Source: Buxus sempervirens (Eukaryota; Streptophyta; Magnoliopsida; Buxales; Buxaceae). Taken from it: a stretch of 64,000 bases of DNA. The stretch is from positions 39,055,942 through 39,119,941 of the forward strand of contig OX387188.1 of the NCBI GenBank assembly GCA_947561395.2, in the 5' to 3' direction. The notes under the pieces were generated by a model that was not told the origin of the DNA, did not search any database, and worked only from the letters and a program-made list of their open reading frames with translations. Positions 33,440-53,520 of the stretch are shown piece by piece. Both the position numbers and the translations under genes were made by a program. Position 1 is the stretch's first letter, and each line of letters begins with the position of its first letter.

Positions 33440-35492
33440 GTGCTAGTAGAATTAATTATAGAATAATTTTGATTTAGTCATAGGTCAAGAAGTTCTAAAT
33501 ATTATTAGTATATTTACACCTTTAGTAGGTTTAGAAAAAAGCATTAACAGACATTTTTGGAAAGAAATGAATGGGTTGGTATGAGGCATATCTGGAAGCT
33601 AAAGGATACTTGTAGGAGGAAATGTAAAGTCATATAAGACATGAGAGTTACCGTTATAATAAAATTCATGGAGGAAGGGGCTTTGGTCAAAGGAATGAGA
33701 TGGGAGAAATCAGTCCTTAAATTCATAGGATCGTTTTAGTGTATTTGGTGACTTTTATGAGTAATTCTAGGCAAGAGTCTCACTTCACAACATAAGTTGA
33801 TGGTGAAAGATATTTGTCTCAAGAAGTGGAAGAAAAACAAATACACTAAAATGACTAAAAAATAAAATAGTGGAAGTTTATAGGAAAGAATTTAGTAATT
33901 TTTAAGAATAACCTAATGAATGAGGCCAATTGGGACCTTTAGGGGGCTCTAGATAGGATGTAGAATGAAATGACTAATTGAATCACAAGTCTTAGGAAAG
34001 AAGTCATATCAGAGTTGCAAGGTAGTATACCATCTCAAAGAGAAACGCAGCGGTAGAGTGATGTTGTCCAAAAAGCTATTAAAGAGAAAAGTCATTATTT
34101 TGAAACTTAGCCAAAGAGTAAAACACAAGAAAACTTAGAAAGCTTTAAAAAATTTAAAAAAGAAACCAAGAAGAAAATTAGCGAGGCTAGAACACATGCT
34201 TATGACAATTTTTATGATAAGTTAGGTGCTAAAAGAGGGAAAACATTATTTATAAACTAAAGATTTAGCAAGAGGAAAATGAGAAGCTTAGATCGGGTTA
34301 GATGCATTAAAACTGAAGGATCAATAGTTTTAGTGAAAGATAAGGAGATTAAAGAAAAATGGAGAAAATATTTTATGAAATTATTAAATAGTAAAGATAC
34401 ATAAAGATTTAGATTCTGCATGGATGATAGTATTAATGGAACTACAAAACAAATCCCTATTCGTGGGGTTTGAGTTGTAGAAGTTAAAATGCTTTGATTT
34501 AAAAAATAATAATAAGAAAAGCCTTAGGCCCAGATGGCATCCTTACAGTGGTATGGAAGTGCATGGGAGATATTGGCTTATCTTGGTTGACTAAACTATT
34601 TAATAAAATTTTAAGAATTATGAAAATGTCAAATGCTTAGAGTCTTAGTATAGTAATACCAATATATAATAATAAGGGAGAGGTGCAAGAGTGTGCAAAT
34701 TACCATTGAATTAAACTTATGAGTCATAATGTGAACAAGATCTCAAGTTTTACCTTCAAGTTAAGAACACTTTATCACTGAATTGGGAAAGTAAGGCTGG
34801 CTTGGAAGAGAGTTTGAGGAAGAAATCAGATTAGCAATGTGGAGCAAAATGGAGTTCTTCAGATTCGTAGTGTGGAATTGAATGGGTACAAAGCTCATAG
34901 GCTGGATGCGTTTACCCTTGCATTCTTTCATTAGAATTAAGATATTACTAAGTAGTTGTGTCAAAGTATTTTCTCATTAGATTATCACTTTAAGCAATAA
35001 ATTCAAATATCTTGGACGAAAGATGGAGAAATTGATGAAGTGGAGGCGTTGGCTTGAGTGGAAGGATGCTTCTAGGTTATTATGTGATAAGCATGTTCCA
35101 CTTAAATTAAAGGGCAAGTTTTATAAGATAGACCGGCTATTTTGTACAGTACAGAATATTAGGCGGCAAAGAAACACATTCAAAAGATTTAAGTGTCACT
35201 TTCGAAAGTGACTAGTCACAGCATGCATTAGGGAAAATATGAGGAGAGTAAGTAAAAAGTAGTTATGACACGTGAAGCAAAGAACCAAAGATGCACTTGT
35301 AAAAAGGTTCGAGAGGATGCATATTGAAAGGCCTAAGAGATCAAGAGGAGCACAAAATTAACTGTAATTATAAAACAAGACTTACATTAACATAAATTAA
35401 CTGTAATTATGATTTTTGATATAACGAAATTTTGAGACAAAATTCGTGTCGCTAACCCCACTTTGGTGGGAATTGATTAATTTTGATGATGC
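33440..35492 (+). mobile_element. Decayed, internally deleted RTE-clade LINE
   Basis: Plus-strand frames, broken by many stops, show in order: endonuclease remnants (HGGRGFGQRNE near 33.67 kb, RQESHF near 33.77 kb); the RTE linker (AYDNFYDKLGAKRGK near 34.2 kb, RVRCIKTEGSIVLVKDKEIK near 34.3 kb); the start of the reverse transcriptase (CMGDIGLSWLTKLFNKILR near 34.56 kb); and the C-terminal part ([20 protein letters not shown] near 35.07 kb). Most of the reverse transcriptase, including the YxDD box, is missing between about 34.75 and 34.99 kb. The 3' end (gctaaccccactttggtggg, then ttgatgatg) has the usual plant RTE tail. It is dead. Confidence 0.8.
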
Positions 35493-35548
35493 CAAGTAAT
35501 TTCTTATTCTTGCTCCCATGGTGTTATTAACAAAATTATGAATGTGGC

Positions 35549-35907
35549 TAGGGATGGCAATGGAGTGGGTTAAATCGGTAACCTACCTCGCACTCCCCTA
35601 ATGGTAAGGGTTTGGATGTGATAAATTGGGTTAGGGTTTAGCTCAAGCCGCCCCAACCCTGACCTTAATTCATTAAAATATTATTTTAAATAAATATCAA
35701 ATATAAAGGATATATATATATTTTATAAATAAGTATATTACTAATTTATATATTCTTTTTAAAAACATTTGTATTTTTGCATTTTATTATTCTATTTAAA
35801 AACATTAATACCTTTGCATTTTATAGTAAGTTGGGACAACCCCAACCTATCCCTTTACTAACCCAAAAGGGTCGGGTTTGCCAAAACCCACTTCGTTGCC
35901 ATCCCTA
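35549..35907. mobile_element. hAT-type MITE
   Basis: The ends are TAGGGATGGCAATGGAGTGGG and its imperfect inverse (CCCACTTCGTTGCCATCCCTA). The TAGGGATGGCAA terminus is a common plant hAT-MITE signature. Flanking 8-mers AATGTGGC and AATGCCAC match at 5 of 8 positions, compatible with a decayed 8-bp duplication. It is 359 bp with no coding capacity, and sits between the RTE and L1 remnants. Confidence 0.72.
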
Positions 35908-37038
35908 AATGCCACCTTACTTACCCTAATTCTAAAACAGTTTAGAGTTGAAGAAATTTTTGATCCATTAGTCTTATCATGAGCCTTTATAAACAACTGC
36001 TAAGGTTCTCTTCCTCAAGTTACAGTCCTTGCCAATATCGTGGACTCGTGTCAATCAGCTTTCATTCATGGTTGTGGTGATTGAATTATCGACTTACTTT
36101 CAGCAAATGAGTGTGTCAGATACAATGAGATCTAGTGAGCCAGGTATTATTTGTAAGATAGACTTGAAGAAAGGCTACAATATAGTGGAATGGGGATCTA
36201 TCGGTTCAGTCATCCAATGGAAAGGGTTAGGATTGAAATGGAGAAAATGGATACAAGGGTGCCTCAATAGTGTACATTTCTCAATTTTATTGAAAGACTT
36301 TGTGGCTTGTTTTTTTTTTTTTTTCCTCTTATCGTGGTCTCTATCAAGAAGGCCCTCTTCCCTTTCCTTTGTATCCAAGTGAGTGATTTCCCATGTTGGT
36401 TTCTATCAGATGCTCATGGAAGAGGTTTAGTGTGGCGAGGATCTTACTAGCATTTCTCATCTGTTTTTTTTCGTATGACACCATCATTTTCCTAGAGGCG
36501 GATAGGGGCTTAAATCTTCTGGCTCAAAAGAATTCCTAAAACCTTTGAAACGGTGTCTGGGCATCTGGAAAATTTAGATAAGAGCAGCACTAATCCAATA
36601 AATTTAGAGATGAATCTTGCTAATGAGTTTGGATGTAAGTTAGGATCTTAGCCTATGAGTTATCTAGGTCTTCCTTTGGGATGCAATCCTGAGTCTAGAG
36701 CGTTTTGGTATCTAGCGGTGGAGCATGTGGATAAGATGTTAACTTAATGGAAAAGGAATTCTCTCTCTCTTTAGGAAGCAGAATCAATTTGATCAAATTC
36801 ACCTTAACCAATCTCCTAGTCTACTTCATGTCCCTCTTTAGAATGCCAAGTTCCACAGTTCATTCTTAGGAAAAACTTCAAAGATATTTTTTTGGGAGGT
36901 TAACAAAGGATCATCTTTTTAAATGGCCTAAGGCGTGTAAGAATAAGGAACTATCTGGCTTAAATGTGGGTGATGTACCTGCATGAAACTCGGTGCTTTT
37001 GGTTAAATGATTGAGGTGTTCCAGTTTCGAGGACTCAT

Positions 37039-37283
37039 TGCAGAGAATGATCAGTGTAGAAGGTCTATCCTTGGAAGGAGGTGATAGCTCTAGCATCTCA
37101 TTTTTTACCCCCATACCAATTCCGTGTAGGGTTTGGTACCTCTATTCATTTTTTCAAACATGGTGTTGCAGAGAATGATCAGTGTAGAAGGTCTGTCCTT
37201 GGAAGGAGGTGATTGCTCTAGCATCTCATTTTTTACCCCCATACCAATTCCGTGTAGGGTTAGGTACCTCTATTCATTTTTTT
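37039..37283. repeat. Tandem duplication, period 128 bp, inside the L1 remnant
   Basis: Copies 37039-37155 and 37167-37283 share tgcagagaatgatcagtgta, cttggaaggaggtga and taccaattccgtgtagggtt with only a few mismatches. Confidence 0.88.
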
Positions 37284-38043
37284 TTTCCGTGATTTGGGGT
37301 ACTCCTGTGTCATCTAGCTTCCCTAGGTTTTTTTGTCTGTCAATTGCCCCAAATTCTACGGTGAGTGATATCTTATCTTGGTACAGGATCTCTCTTGTAA
37401 CCTCATTGTCAATAGGGATCTTAGACCAGTAGATCTGGTAGAGTTCTCTAAGTTACTCAAGTCCCTTCATGATGTGTTCAGTGACACTTGACTGGAGGGT
37501 TTGGTGTTCCTATAGTCTGCTTCACTGTAAATACTTTTTGTTGGGAAATATAGGAAAAATTCTCCTGTTGCTTTCTCTTCCAACCATGTTTGGAAGCCTC
37601 TGCTGCTTCCAAAGTTCAAGGCCTTTGTTTGAGCACATTCTATATAAAATTTACACATCTGATGTTCTCTAATGAAGAAGAAAAAAAAATATAGCCCTTT
37701 CCCCTAGCATATGTTTCTTGTGCAGAGCTCAAGGGGAATCTAAAGACCATTTGTTTCTCCACTGCAGGGTCGTGAGTCATGATTCATATTTAGTTTTATT
37801 TTATTCATCATATTGGAGTTGTGTGGGTGATGCTTGACTCTCTACAAGCACAATTTGAGCAATATAGATTTCAAGTGCCCGTATTCTCTTATCTGTTCTA
37901 TTTCACAAAATTTATGGCATGTGCGGAAGAAGAGAAATTTGAAAATTTTTGCGAATAGGACTGCATCAATAGAGGCTGTTATAAAAGCTATCTCCATCCT
38001 GATGGGTGCTTGGGATTCAAGGAACCTGACTTTAGAGGGATTT

Positions 38044-38209
38044 CCTCGGCAGATTTCTTAGGGCAGAGTCACAATATTTGCTTCAATTTCTCACTAAGAA
38101 TGCTACGGCAGCTTGGATACCTACCTCCTTGGCAGATTTCTTAGGGCAGAGTCACAATATTTGCTTCAATTTCTCACCAAGGAAGAATGCCATGGCAGCT
38201 TGGATACCA
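38044..38209. repeat. Tandem duplication, period 83 bp, inside the L1 remnant
   Basis: Copies 38044-38124 and 38127-38209 share ggcagatttcttagggcaga, gtcacaatatttgcttcaat and ggcagcttggatacc. A few substitutions separate them. Confidence 0.88.
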
Positions 38210-38755
38210 TCCCACAAGGTTTTATAATGCCTAAATTTGACCGGACTTTGCTTGGAAATCCAGGTAGGTCAGGTAGATGCCCATGCTTACTCAGGTCGTA
38301 TGGGAGAGGATTGTTCGGTTAAGGCTGAAATTTTGGCATGCTTGAGTGGCTTAGAGCAGGAAAGGACTCAAAAGTTTCCTCAATATGGTGGTGGAAGTTA
38401 ATAGCACTAATATTATCAATTGGATGTCTAAGGCCATTACCTGTTCCTGGCAACTGCAGAATTATGTAAGCCTAGATCTTTAGCTACTGAGGTGAACACT
38501 TCATTCATCTACACAACTCATTCTGCTCACGATCTAGCTGATTGCTTGGCCAAGTTGGGAGCCTCTTAACACGTATATGTTCTTCAGTTACCCACTCAAG
38601 ACATGCTAACGCCTTCGGTTTAACAATAGAAGCCTGTGGGTTGATTCTCCTGGAGTTTTTGCTCTTATTATTGTTGCTTATTTCTGTATAGTGTATATCT
38701 TATGTACTATGGTTATCTTTGCCATTAATAAATTAATCATTTGTAAAAAAAATGC

Positions 38756-40379
38756 ACAAACACATGTATTTTTGTGTATATAAAATAACAAATTATGCAT
38801 ACCAATATGTTAAAAATTTATTCTTAAATCCAAAATTTTAAAAAATAAAATGTAAAACATAATAATGTGATGATTAAACAATCTAGAGTCTTTTACCAGG
38901 GAAGCGGGAAAGGGTAAATGAGTTAGGTAGGTGTGTTCAGGTCATGGTCTCTTCAAATGAACTGGTTCAGGTATAGCCATCTCCAACCAGTTTAATAAAT
39001 TGACTGCTTTGGGTTGGGCTGTAACTTAGGCAAGTAGTTGTAAGAATGTGTGATAAGGTACTCATTGAAAGATTAATAGGGTCAGGGAGGACCCCAAAAT
39101 AAATTGGATTTAATCAGTTACAAAAGAATTTGAACCATGAAAGGACTGAATATATGGTTTTTTTTAAATAAATTTTCTTTTTGAATAACCAGTGATGGTT
39201 TTTTTTTTTTTAAATTAGGATGGAGAAACAAGATTCATGTTGTAGACCCCATCTAATTGAGGAAGTCATTTTGGACTTTGATTGATTGGTTTGAGTGGAA
39301 TGAGACCCATTAAAAAACTTAGATTGCCATTCCTCTATATCATCCCTGAGGTCAAGGACAGAAGTGCCAGACTTGTCTCAAAATTTTCATGTTCTTCACC
39401 TTGTAACCACTAGAATCAATCCATGTAAATCCATCATATTGATGCATAACCATCTATTTGATCTAATTTACAAAAAAAAAACATGATCTGTACATGAAAG
39501 TAGGAATGATAATCAAACTAGAGACCCTTTGAGTTGCATTCCAGTGATGGAATCTGCTAAAAGAACAAATTAAGATCTTAACAAAATAAAATGGAATTTG
39601 CAATGGAATCTAACACAACCACAATTCTGGAGAAACAGTGTTGGAATCTAACATACCAAGAGGTGTATTTTTCTAGGAGCAAGAACAATAGGAAAAGCAG
39701 TGTTGTATCCATGAAGATGGTTTCCAACTTCGAAAAGTTTTGAGATTATAGTGGATTTGATATTTATAAATTGAGTTAAATAATTGTTGAAAAAGAAGAA
39801 CTAGTCAAAGTTATAATTGTTAGGGAATAAAGTCCTCTTATCTTAAAAACTAATAATGACAAAGCATCTCACCAACATAAAGGTCAAGCAGTTTCCACAG
39901 CAATTAATGCCCAGAGAACAAAACTGCACACTTCATCCCTCTCAAAAAATCTATTGAATGCAAACCTACAATGAACTCGAGACACAATTGAAGCCCCAAA
40001 CATGAAACCGAAGCGGATAAGAAAATAACCACACAACTGAATCATGAACAATAATGCCTAACCTACAGCCAGTCTCATATTTGCGCTGTAAAAATTCTTA
40101 TTAGCATGAGCTGCACTTATACAACATTTAAGAAGTGCCTCTCAGCTTAAGCCACATATCTTTAATTCTCTGTGTAACAATACTCATCAATAACCCTGTA
40201 ATTGCTCCAGCTATTAGACATGATTGCTTCTAGGTACCTCCTGATTCTTGAGTAATTGCTTCACCTCTACTCTAAATTACGTTAAAGCTACATTCCACAT
40301 GCTTAATCTTGAGTCCTTGACTTATTTTAGAACATTTTGATTCAGAAGTCTCTCGCTATAATTCTAGTTTTTAGCTCTC
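38756..40379. other. AT-rich spacer, probable repeat debris
   Basis: No gene is supported. Orientation and proximity suggest that the part near 39.9-40.38 kb may be the 3' end of the minus-strand RTE copy that follows, but I recognise no protein motif in it. Confidence 0.35.
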
Positions 40380-42060
40380 TGTAGTTTAATCCACCAAAAC
40401 TTCATCATTAGCAAATAACATACACCAAGATGCCTCCTCTTGAATATTAAGTTTCAATTTACACATAATCAAAGCTAAAAGAAAGAAAAAATTACTGAAC
40501 ATTGGCATAACCCGCTGTTGCAGAAAAATAGTGCTGTAAACAGGTTGAATACAGTTAGAATATAACAAAATCCAACTCTAAACTAAAATTTTTTTATGCA
40601 AATTCGTATCAAAACAAGATCCAACAAGATTTTAACTAGTTAAAATCAAAATGCAAATTCAACAAGCTCAGATCCAAAAGCTATATACATATATATATAA
40701 GGCAGTCCTGAATCTGATACCCAATAACCAATAATAAACACCACAGAAGAAAGGGAGCATCTCAAAATCCCAACTTGGGAGGATTTTCATCCCAGGACAT
40801 CATGGGACTAAAAACAATGAGGATTCAGCATGCTTGTTTTTAATCCTACATCAGTTAAGTAAGAAAATATTCCTAACCAATGCTCCATATAAAGTCTCCA
40901 TCCCTGCTGCATGCCTAATGCAACTTTGAACATTAATTAACTTGTATTAATGATTAATCATGACACTTAAATTTACTATATATTTCTGATTAACCATGAG
41001 ATTTAAATTAAGTTACTATATAATTGTCTAATAATATTAATAGTGAATTATCACATATAAAATTGAGCAAAATAAACTACTTTTCAAAGTATTGAATTGA
41101 ATTGAAACAGTGGGAGTTCATAGTCAACTTAAAATTTATTCAAATTTGAATGTCTAAAACCAGCTTTGATCCATCAGATAAGATTTTATATAACTCTTGG
41201 AACCTCGGATCAAACAAGGATAGAATTCGTACTGGAATCTGAGCCACTGATATCCCTATTGAAAACTCATTTGTCTAACAGCTCTCATCCTAGTTAGTGT
41301 TCCCTCATTTTTCACCTCCAAATTGAAACTAACATACCAAACTATTTCTCTAGCTACTTTACGATATGTTTCCTCTAGATCAGTAAAAAGTAAAGCCATG
41401 TGGAGATCTCTCCTTTTCCATCTAAACTTCCTCAACAATTAACTAAAAAAGAAAAAAGAAAAAAACAGAAATGGTAGATATCCGTAATATAAACCCAAAA
41501 CGACTTTTTTTTAACTCTCTAGTTATCCTTCTTAACATTTGCTTCATCACTTTTTTCCCATAATTCATAGTGACTCAAAAATTTCCACAATAATCAATAA
41601 CATTTTTCTTCTTCACCATCCTATATAGATACTATCATATTTATTCTCTAACAGTTTGGCATTTTCTTGGTCTCTCACATGCTTAGTTAAAGCTCCCTTG
41701 ACTATAGTAACCATAATCCTTTAAAGTTTACAAATATGTGCTCCCTTCACTTCCCATTATTCACATCTTCAACAAGAAAAAGATCTGTAAATCTTCACTA
41801 TCAAATAATTTTATGGGAAATATTTTTCTTTTTATCGTTCTTTAACATATTCATCTTTTTCTAAAATTCTCAAATTCTTCTTTTTTTTTAAAATACATCT
41901 AACTTGATCTAAATATTGTTTTCTTCTTTCTAAGCCCCCATTTTGTTTTGCTTTTAGAAAATTGCTGTCAAAAGTAAAAAACAAAAAGACATTTTCATAA
42001 GATTTTTTAAATAAATCAAAAGAAGCAGTTTTTTTTTTTGATTGGTAATATAGTTGCATT
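40380..42060 (-). mobile_element. Second decayed RTE LINE, minus strand, interrupted
   Basis: Minus-strand frames show, in order: YLDQVRCILKKKKNLRILEK (linker, near 41.93 kb), RRDLHMALLFTDLEETYRKV (reverse transcriptase, near 41.37 kb) and EEASWCMLFANDEVLVDE (catalytic box region, near 40.41 kb, with ANDE in place of the usual ADD core). The last two are about 0.9 kb apart instead of about 0.25 kb in intact elements, so roughly 0.65 kb of foreign DNA seems inserted between 40.57 and 41.25 kb. It is dead. Different remaining parts distinguish it from the plus-strand copy at 33.4 kb. Confidence 0.7.
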
Positions 42061-42180
42061 CATATAATAATTGGTGAGAACAGAAAATGGGTACACGGAG
42101 AGTGAACCTAAGATACAACACTCCATTTCAGATCCCACTCGAGCCCAAAGATGGGGATGCTGAAACCTTTAAGAAAATAG
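42030..42180 (-). mobile_element. Short 3' retroposon tail with poly(A)
   Basis: On the minus strand about 140 bp of unrelated sequence (landmarks ggtgttgtatcttaggttc-like and CCAATTATTATATGAATGC) runs into an 11-base A tract at 42031-42041, immediately before the RTE frame resumes. This is the shape of a 5'-truncated LINE or SINE insertion. The parent family was not identified. Confidence 0.4.
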
Positions 42181-43410
42181 CAGTTTTTTTTATTTTATTA
42201 AGATAAGAAGCAATGATTTGTTGCTCGTCCTTAAGAGGCAAAAAAATTTCTTTTTGCTTCAATTAAGAAGTAATAAAGCACTCTTGAACAGCAATACCAA
42301 ATGGAGTCCAAGTCCTAAAAAATTGCAAGTGTATTTGTTGTCCTCTCTGTACTAAGCTTATAATATAGATTATTATACAATTGTATTTCAACTTGTATTA
42401 TTTTAATTTTAACATTTCTTCTATTTAAAAGTTTTTTTTCCAGGTTTTGTTTCTTTTCTAACCGCTAAGTCCTCAAGGACATTTAGAGGGGATTAGAATC
42501 CAATTCTTATGGTTGGACTCTAAAAATCTTAAAATTTGAATCAAAATCAGGGTCCATTTTCAAGGTGATTATACTATTTCTAGGACCTCAACTGCATAAT
42601 TTCTAAAATCCAGATAATGAGATTTAGTTACAATAATATTAATTTATTAAACATAATTTGTTATATAGCATATAATACAATACACACATAATGTATTATA
42701 AACTTTACAATATAATAATATATTATAGTATATAAAATCGATATTATAATATATTTTTACTTAAAACATAAAAATATATAGTAAAATGTCTATTGGAATA
42801 TGTCCACACACACATAACACACATGTGTATATTTATAGGTATGAATGTATCAAATATCTTAATATATATATTATATTAAGTTATATACGTGGAAATTACA
42901 AAATCTGGCTCAATAATCAGAAGAAGATTAGATTCTAGATTCTAATTGGTATGATGAACTTCTATAATCCAACATACCCAAACAGGATTTACATTTAAAA
43001 AATCAACAATTAAAATTTGGATTTTAGAATCCAAGCCCATTATCCAAATCCAGAATCTGCAATCCCAACCAGACCCGCCCCCCCGGCCGGCAGGAACTAT
43101 TTGGAATTTCTTTCCGAAAGAACAAATTCCTTTAAAATTGATTCCTATGAAGTGCTTTCTGAAAGCAGTTTTATTTGGGAAGATAGCACTTCGTAAATCT
43201 TTATTTCTAAAGATATTTTTAGATCAAGAAGTAGCAAAATGAGATATTTCATATCATAAAATAATCTTGACAGAAATACAACATAGGCAATTAACTAATA
43301 TCAGCAAAAGAAATTTGAGGAAGCAGGGAGCCGAAAGCTTCAACGGAACTAGCATTTTGATGAAGCTCTTCATTTGAAATAGCTTCTCAAATGTGTTTAC
43401 CAAAAACTTA
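42181..43410. other. AT-rich spacer with simple repeats
   Basis: Very AT-rich (42.64-42.9 kb), with TA-type low complexity. Segments near 42.49 kb (attagaatccaattct) and 42.95-43.07 kb (ttctataatccaacat, attttagaatccaagc) look like ends of an unclassified MITE; similar text occurs at 22.95-23.1 kb. No gene seen. Confidence 0.4.
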
Positions 43411-43875
43411 GACCTCGAATGTCATTCATTCCAAGAACTCATTCTATGGAAATGAGATTCAATTGGTAGAACAACTCCCAATTGAAAGAGAAGCCCCTGG
43501 TTAGACATAGGAGAATGAGTTCTTCCAAAATTAGAATGAAAAAAGTTTATTCGCACAAAATCACCTTCAACCCAGATTTATATCTTGTAAATAATTTTTT
43601 GTTTTTCTTTTCTAGTGGCAAACTTGTAAATAAGAAAATCTTTTCTTCTCATGGTTACAAGCTTGTAAGTTAAATCAATCTCATTCATGCACTGGCAAAC
43701 TTTTAATATGCTAATTTTACTGCAGCTCATTTTACTTAGCTTCCAAATGTTTGGTTAGTCATTGCTGCATAGTGATCACACACACCGTAAACACTTTGAA
43801 AAAATCGTCAAAATGAGATCAAGTAATTGGTTCTCGGAATGAGTTCCTAACCTAGAAAGAATGCCAAAGAGAGGC
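43411..43875. mobile_element. 465-bp Harbinger/Tourist-type MITE
   Basis: It is flanked by TTA on both sides (43408-43410 and 43876-43878). The left end is GACCTCGAATGTCATTCATT followed by CCAAGAACTCATTC. The right end, inverted, is GCCTCTCTTTGGCATTCTTT with GAACTCATTCCGAG. Ends and subterminal GAATGAGTTC motifs match the 3.5 kb element at 15303-18801, so it is likely a non-autonomous member of the same family. The interior shares tggcaaacttgtaaa-type motifs with the larger copy. Confidence 0.7.
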
Positions 43876-44830
43876 TTAAATGTACATAGCAAAGCACTTT
43901 TAGGCTCAGAAATCATAACTAGAGCCCAAAGAAGCAATGCCAAAGATATAATTAAAATCCCTTCTATTTAACAGCCTTTTAAAACTCATCAAATTCTCAT
44001 CAAATTTCCACTAAGATCTTTTATGGGACCGAACTTCACCTCTAGATTCTCAAACTTTTCCCCGCTCTTCCAACGCAATTAACCATTTTATCCTACACTC
44101 CAACAAGCTTCCCACCTTTATTAACTTCTATTTTTGAAATCTTTAATGCTCTCCATTTAGGTTCCACAATTTCTTTTAATTTTGGATCATCTTTAATATA
44201 CTTCTCTCTACCATCACCAAATACAAACATCTGTACTGATCAGCTTATATTATAGAGCTAGACATTCTCCCAGACCGACTTTCTAATCTCTGCAACTTAC
44301 TAGCCCATTTATTCGACAAAGGAAATATTCAATTTGGCTCCAATTCAGTCCATTATTGGAGGTCACTAAACATGAAACTTCAGTATTTGCTAATTAAAGA
44401 TTATAAACCCCAAGGAACTTAATGATACAATATCATAAGGGGAAAACGTTAAAAATAAGATAAAGAAAACTAATTTTATTGCTTTGTTTCAATCAGCGCA
44501 AGACAGAAATTTCCTAAGGAGTACATTTCCATCCTTCAAGACATTAAATAATGTATTGCTGTTTGAGTTAAAAAGGGGTAAGAATGAAGGATAAGGGCTA
44601 AAAAGGGAACATGACTAGAATTCATGTTGTTTTACCACATAACTAATTACAATTTTGTTGAAACTGAATCAATTGTCTTCAATTGAAGGGAGGCAGGCTT
44701 ATTTAAGCTAATCCAAATCAAGTGCACATGAGAAATAATGTTTTATTTCCTCTGTATGACAGAACTGATAGAATTTGCAAGTAGATCTAAGAATAGTTCA
44801 AGCAGACGAAAAAAAAAAACAACTCTTTAC

Positions 44831-45634
44831 ATGCACTGTCATCCTCAAATCAGTAACATAACTCCTCCTTTCCTTAACCAAGAAGAATCCAATTCTGCAT
44901 AAACTAAATACTAGAAACTGCTTCAAATATCAAAGGACAAGATAGAGACAACTAAGCATTAAGTATCTGATAGAGCACTTACAGATTTTCCAGGAACATG
45001 GGATCATAACCTAGAAAAAGATAAAAATCCATATTAATTTATCTGCAGCCCAACTAAAAAACAATTATATTACTCTTTTAAGATATTCTATGAGGAAAAA
45101 ATTTGATAAAGGAACCACAGGTCACATCCTGAAAACTGAAATAAATGAACAACTCACCAGATGAAACTATCACTTCCAGGCCGCAACCATTCATCTCCAG
45201 TGCAAAAGCCTCCAGAACCACCAAAGTATGGATTAGATGTAATGCGGCGTTGGAAAAAATACGAGGATATGTAGAATAGAAATATCTTTTAAAAAAGAAC
45301 GTTTCGAAATAACAGAGAACTCCCCTTTTTCAAATTCCTATTTTTAAGCTTAAAACTAACTATGAGTACTTCACGCACAAGAATTAAAGAGAAATCTAAA
45401 GATGAAAAAGAAGAAAAATATCTGGTTCCAACATAAGGGACCCACTTCCTAGTAGGCTCCACTAATTAAATTTTCAGACATTTCGAAGTCATGGTTTAAC
45501 AGTTATGATCATACTATATAGTTTCAAGGGCTATCCAATAAGCTGCCTAATAAACAAACCAGGGTACCTTCTTTTGGTTGCCTTCTAAGCATCTAAAGCA
45601 TTGAACTGGTTGCCTCATAGCACTGGCAGAATTC
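44831..45634 (-). other. Exon-like segments of an unrecognised transcript
   Basis: Four minus-strand segments have good splice borders and a single open frame when joined: 45568-45634 (after ttttcattcag, before gtaccctgg), 45158-45209 (before gtgagttg), 44983-45010 (after tttttctag, before gtaagtgc) and 44831-44894 (after tttatgcag, before gtaaagag). Sample peptides are MRQPVQCFRCLEGNQKK and AFALEMNGCGLEVIVSSGYD; they match no family I know. They lie 0.7-1.5 kb downstream of the PRP4-kinase stop on the same strand. They could be alternative 3' UTR exons of that gene, a small unrelated gene, or chance. The acceptor of the second segment (ttctggag) is weak. Confidence 0.25.
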
Positions 45635-46302
45635 CTGAATGAAAAATAGAATTAGACTCCCAAGGACCCAAGCAACTTCCATAAATGAAAATACAATGCA
45701 GATAGAAGAGAAGATGAACATAAAAGACAGATTTCTTCGAATGCACATAAATGGATAAAGAATTCAGCAACAGCTTAAACACAAAAATGTAACCAAAAAA
45801 ATTATCAAAAAAGAATATACTTTACCCTAACCATCCGTCTAGAATCACAAGAATATTATTATTTTACAACCCAACAGAGAGTTAAACAACTACTCTTCCT
45901 AAAAAATTTCAGATTCTCAATAGATCCTGCAAAAAGGGTTGCAGGATCCCAAATACTGACTATGAACAAAATTTACTAGGGGGAATGAGAGATGTATATC
46001 TTCACAAGCCCATCATCAATAATGATTACAAGAGATAAATTACTCCGTTAACGAGTTATCTTACAATAGAAACAGAACACATCCCACTGAAAGAATCGCC
46101 AAGTATGAGGGCCTCCAGGCCAAACACCATCCTCCACATGCTTCATCCACGCCACTAACTGTGTCCAGTGTTCTTTGGCCAAAACAGAGAAGATAAAGAC
46201 AGATAAACGCCCAATGATTAGAGAGCTGAAAAAAATTTAGACCATAACGTATATATATGTAGCTCAACAGCATTTCTGGAGTCAGAAAATCAGCATCTTT
46301 GT

Positions 46303-53520
<7,218 letters not shown>

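Larger units (their letters stand above)
35940..38755 (+). mobile_element. Decayed L1-type LINE with RNase H and poly(A)
   Basis: Broken plus-strand frames show L1 reverse-transcriptase segments: IVDSCQSAFIHG near 36.04 kb, GIICKIDLKKGYNIVEWGS near 36.15 kb, GLGLKWRKWIQGCLNSVHFS near 36.23 kb. The SSRLRQGDP-YxDD part is disrupted by a T-run near 36.31 kb. Near the end, AEILACLSGLEQ (38.33 kb) and HSAHDLADCLAKLGAS (38.52 kb) are typical of the RNase H domain found in some plant L1s. The element ends near 38.75 kb with AATAAATT and a short A-run. Two internal tandem duplications (37.0-37.3 kb, 38.0-38.2 kb) further wreck the frame. The 5' end is not located. Confidence 0.75.

Noticed and set aside
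45150..45310. Alternative frame reading NPYFGGSGGFCTGDEWLRPG on the minus strand
   Set aside because: It looks protein-like, but no splice acceptor fits its start and it runs into a stop when joined to the next segment. The frame reported for 44831-45634 splices consistently instead.
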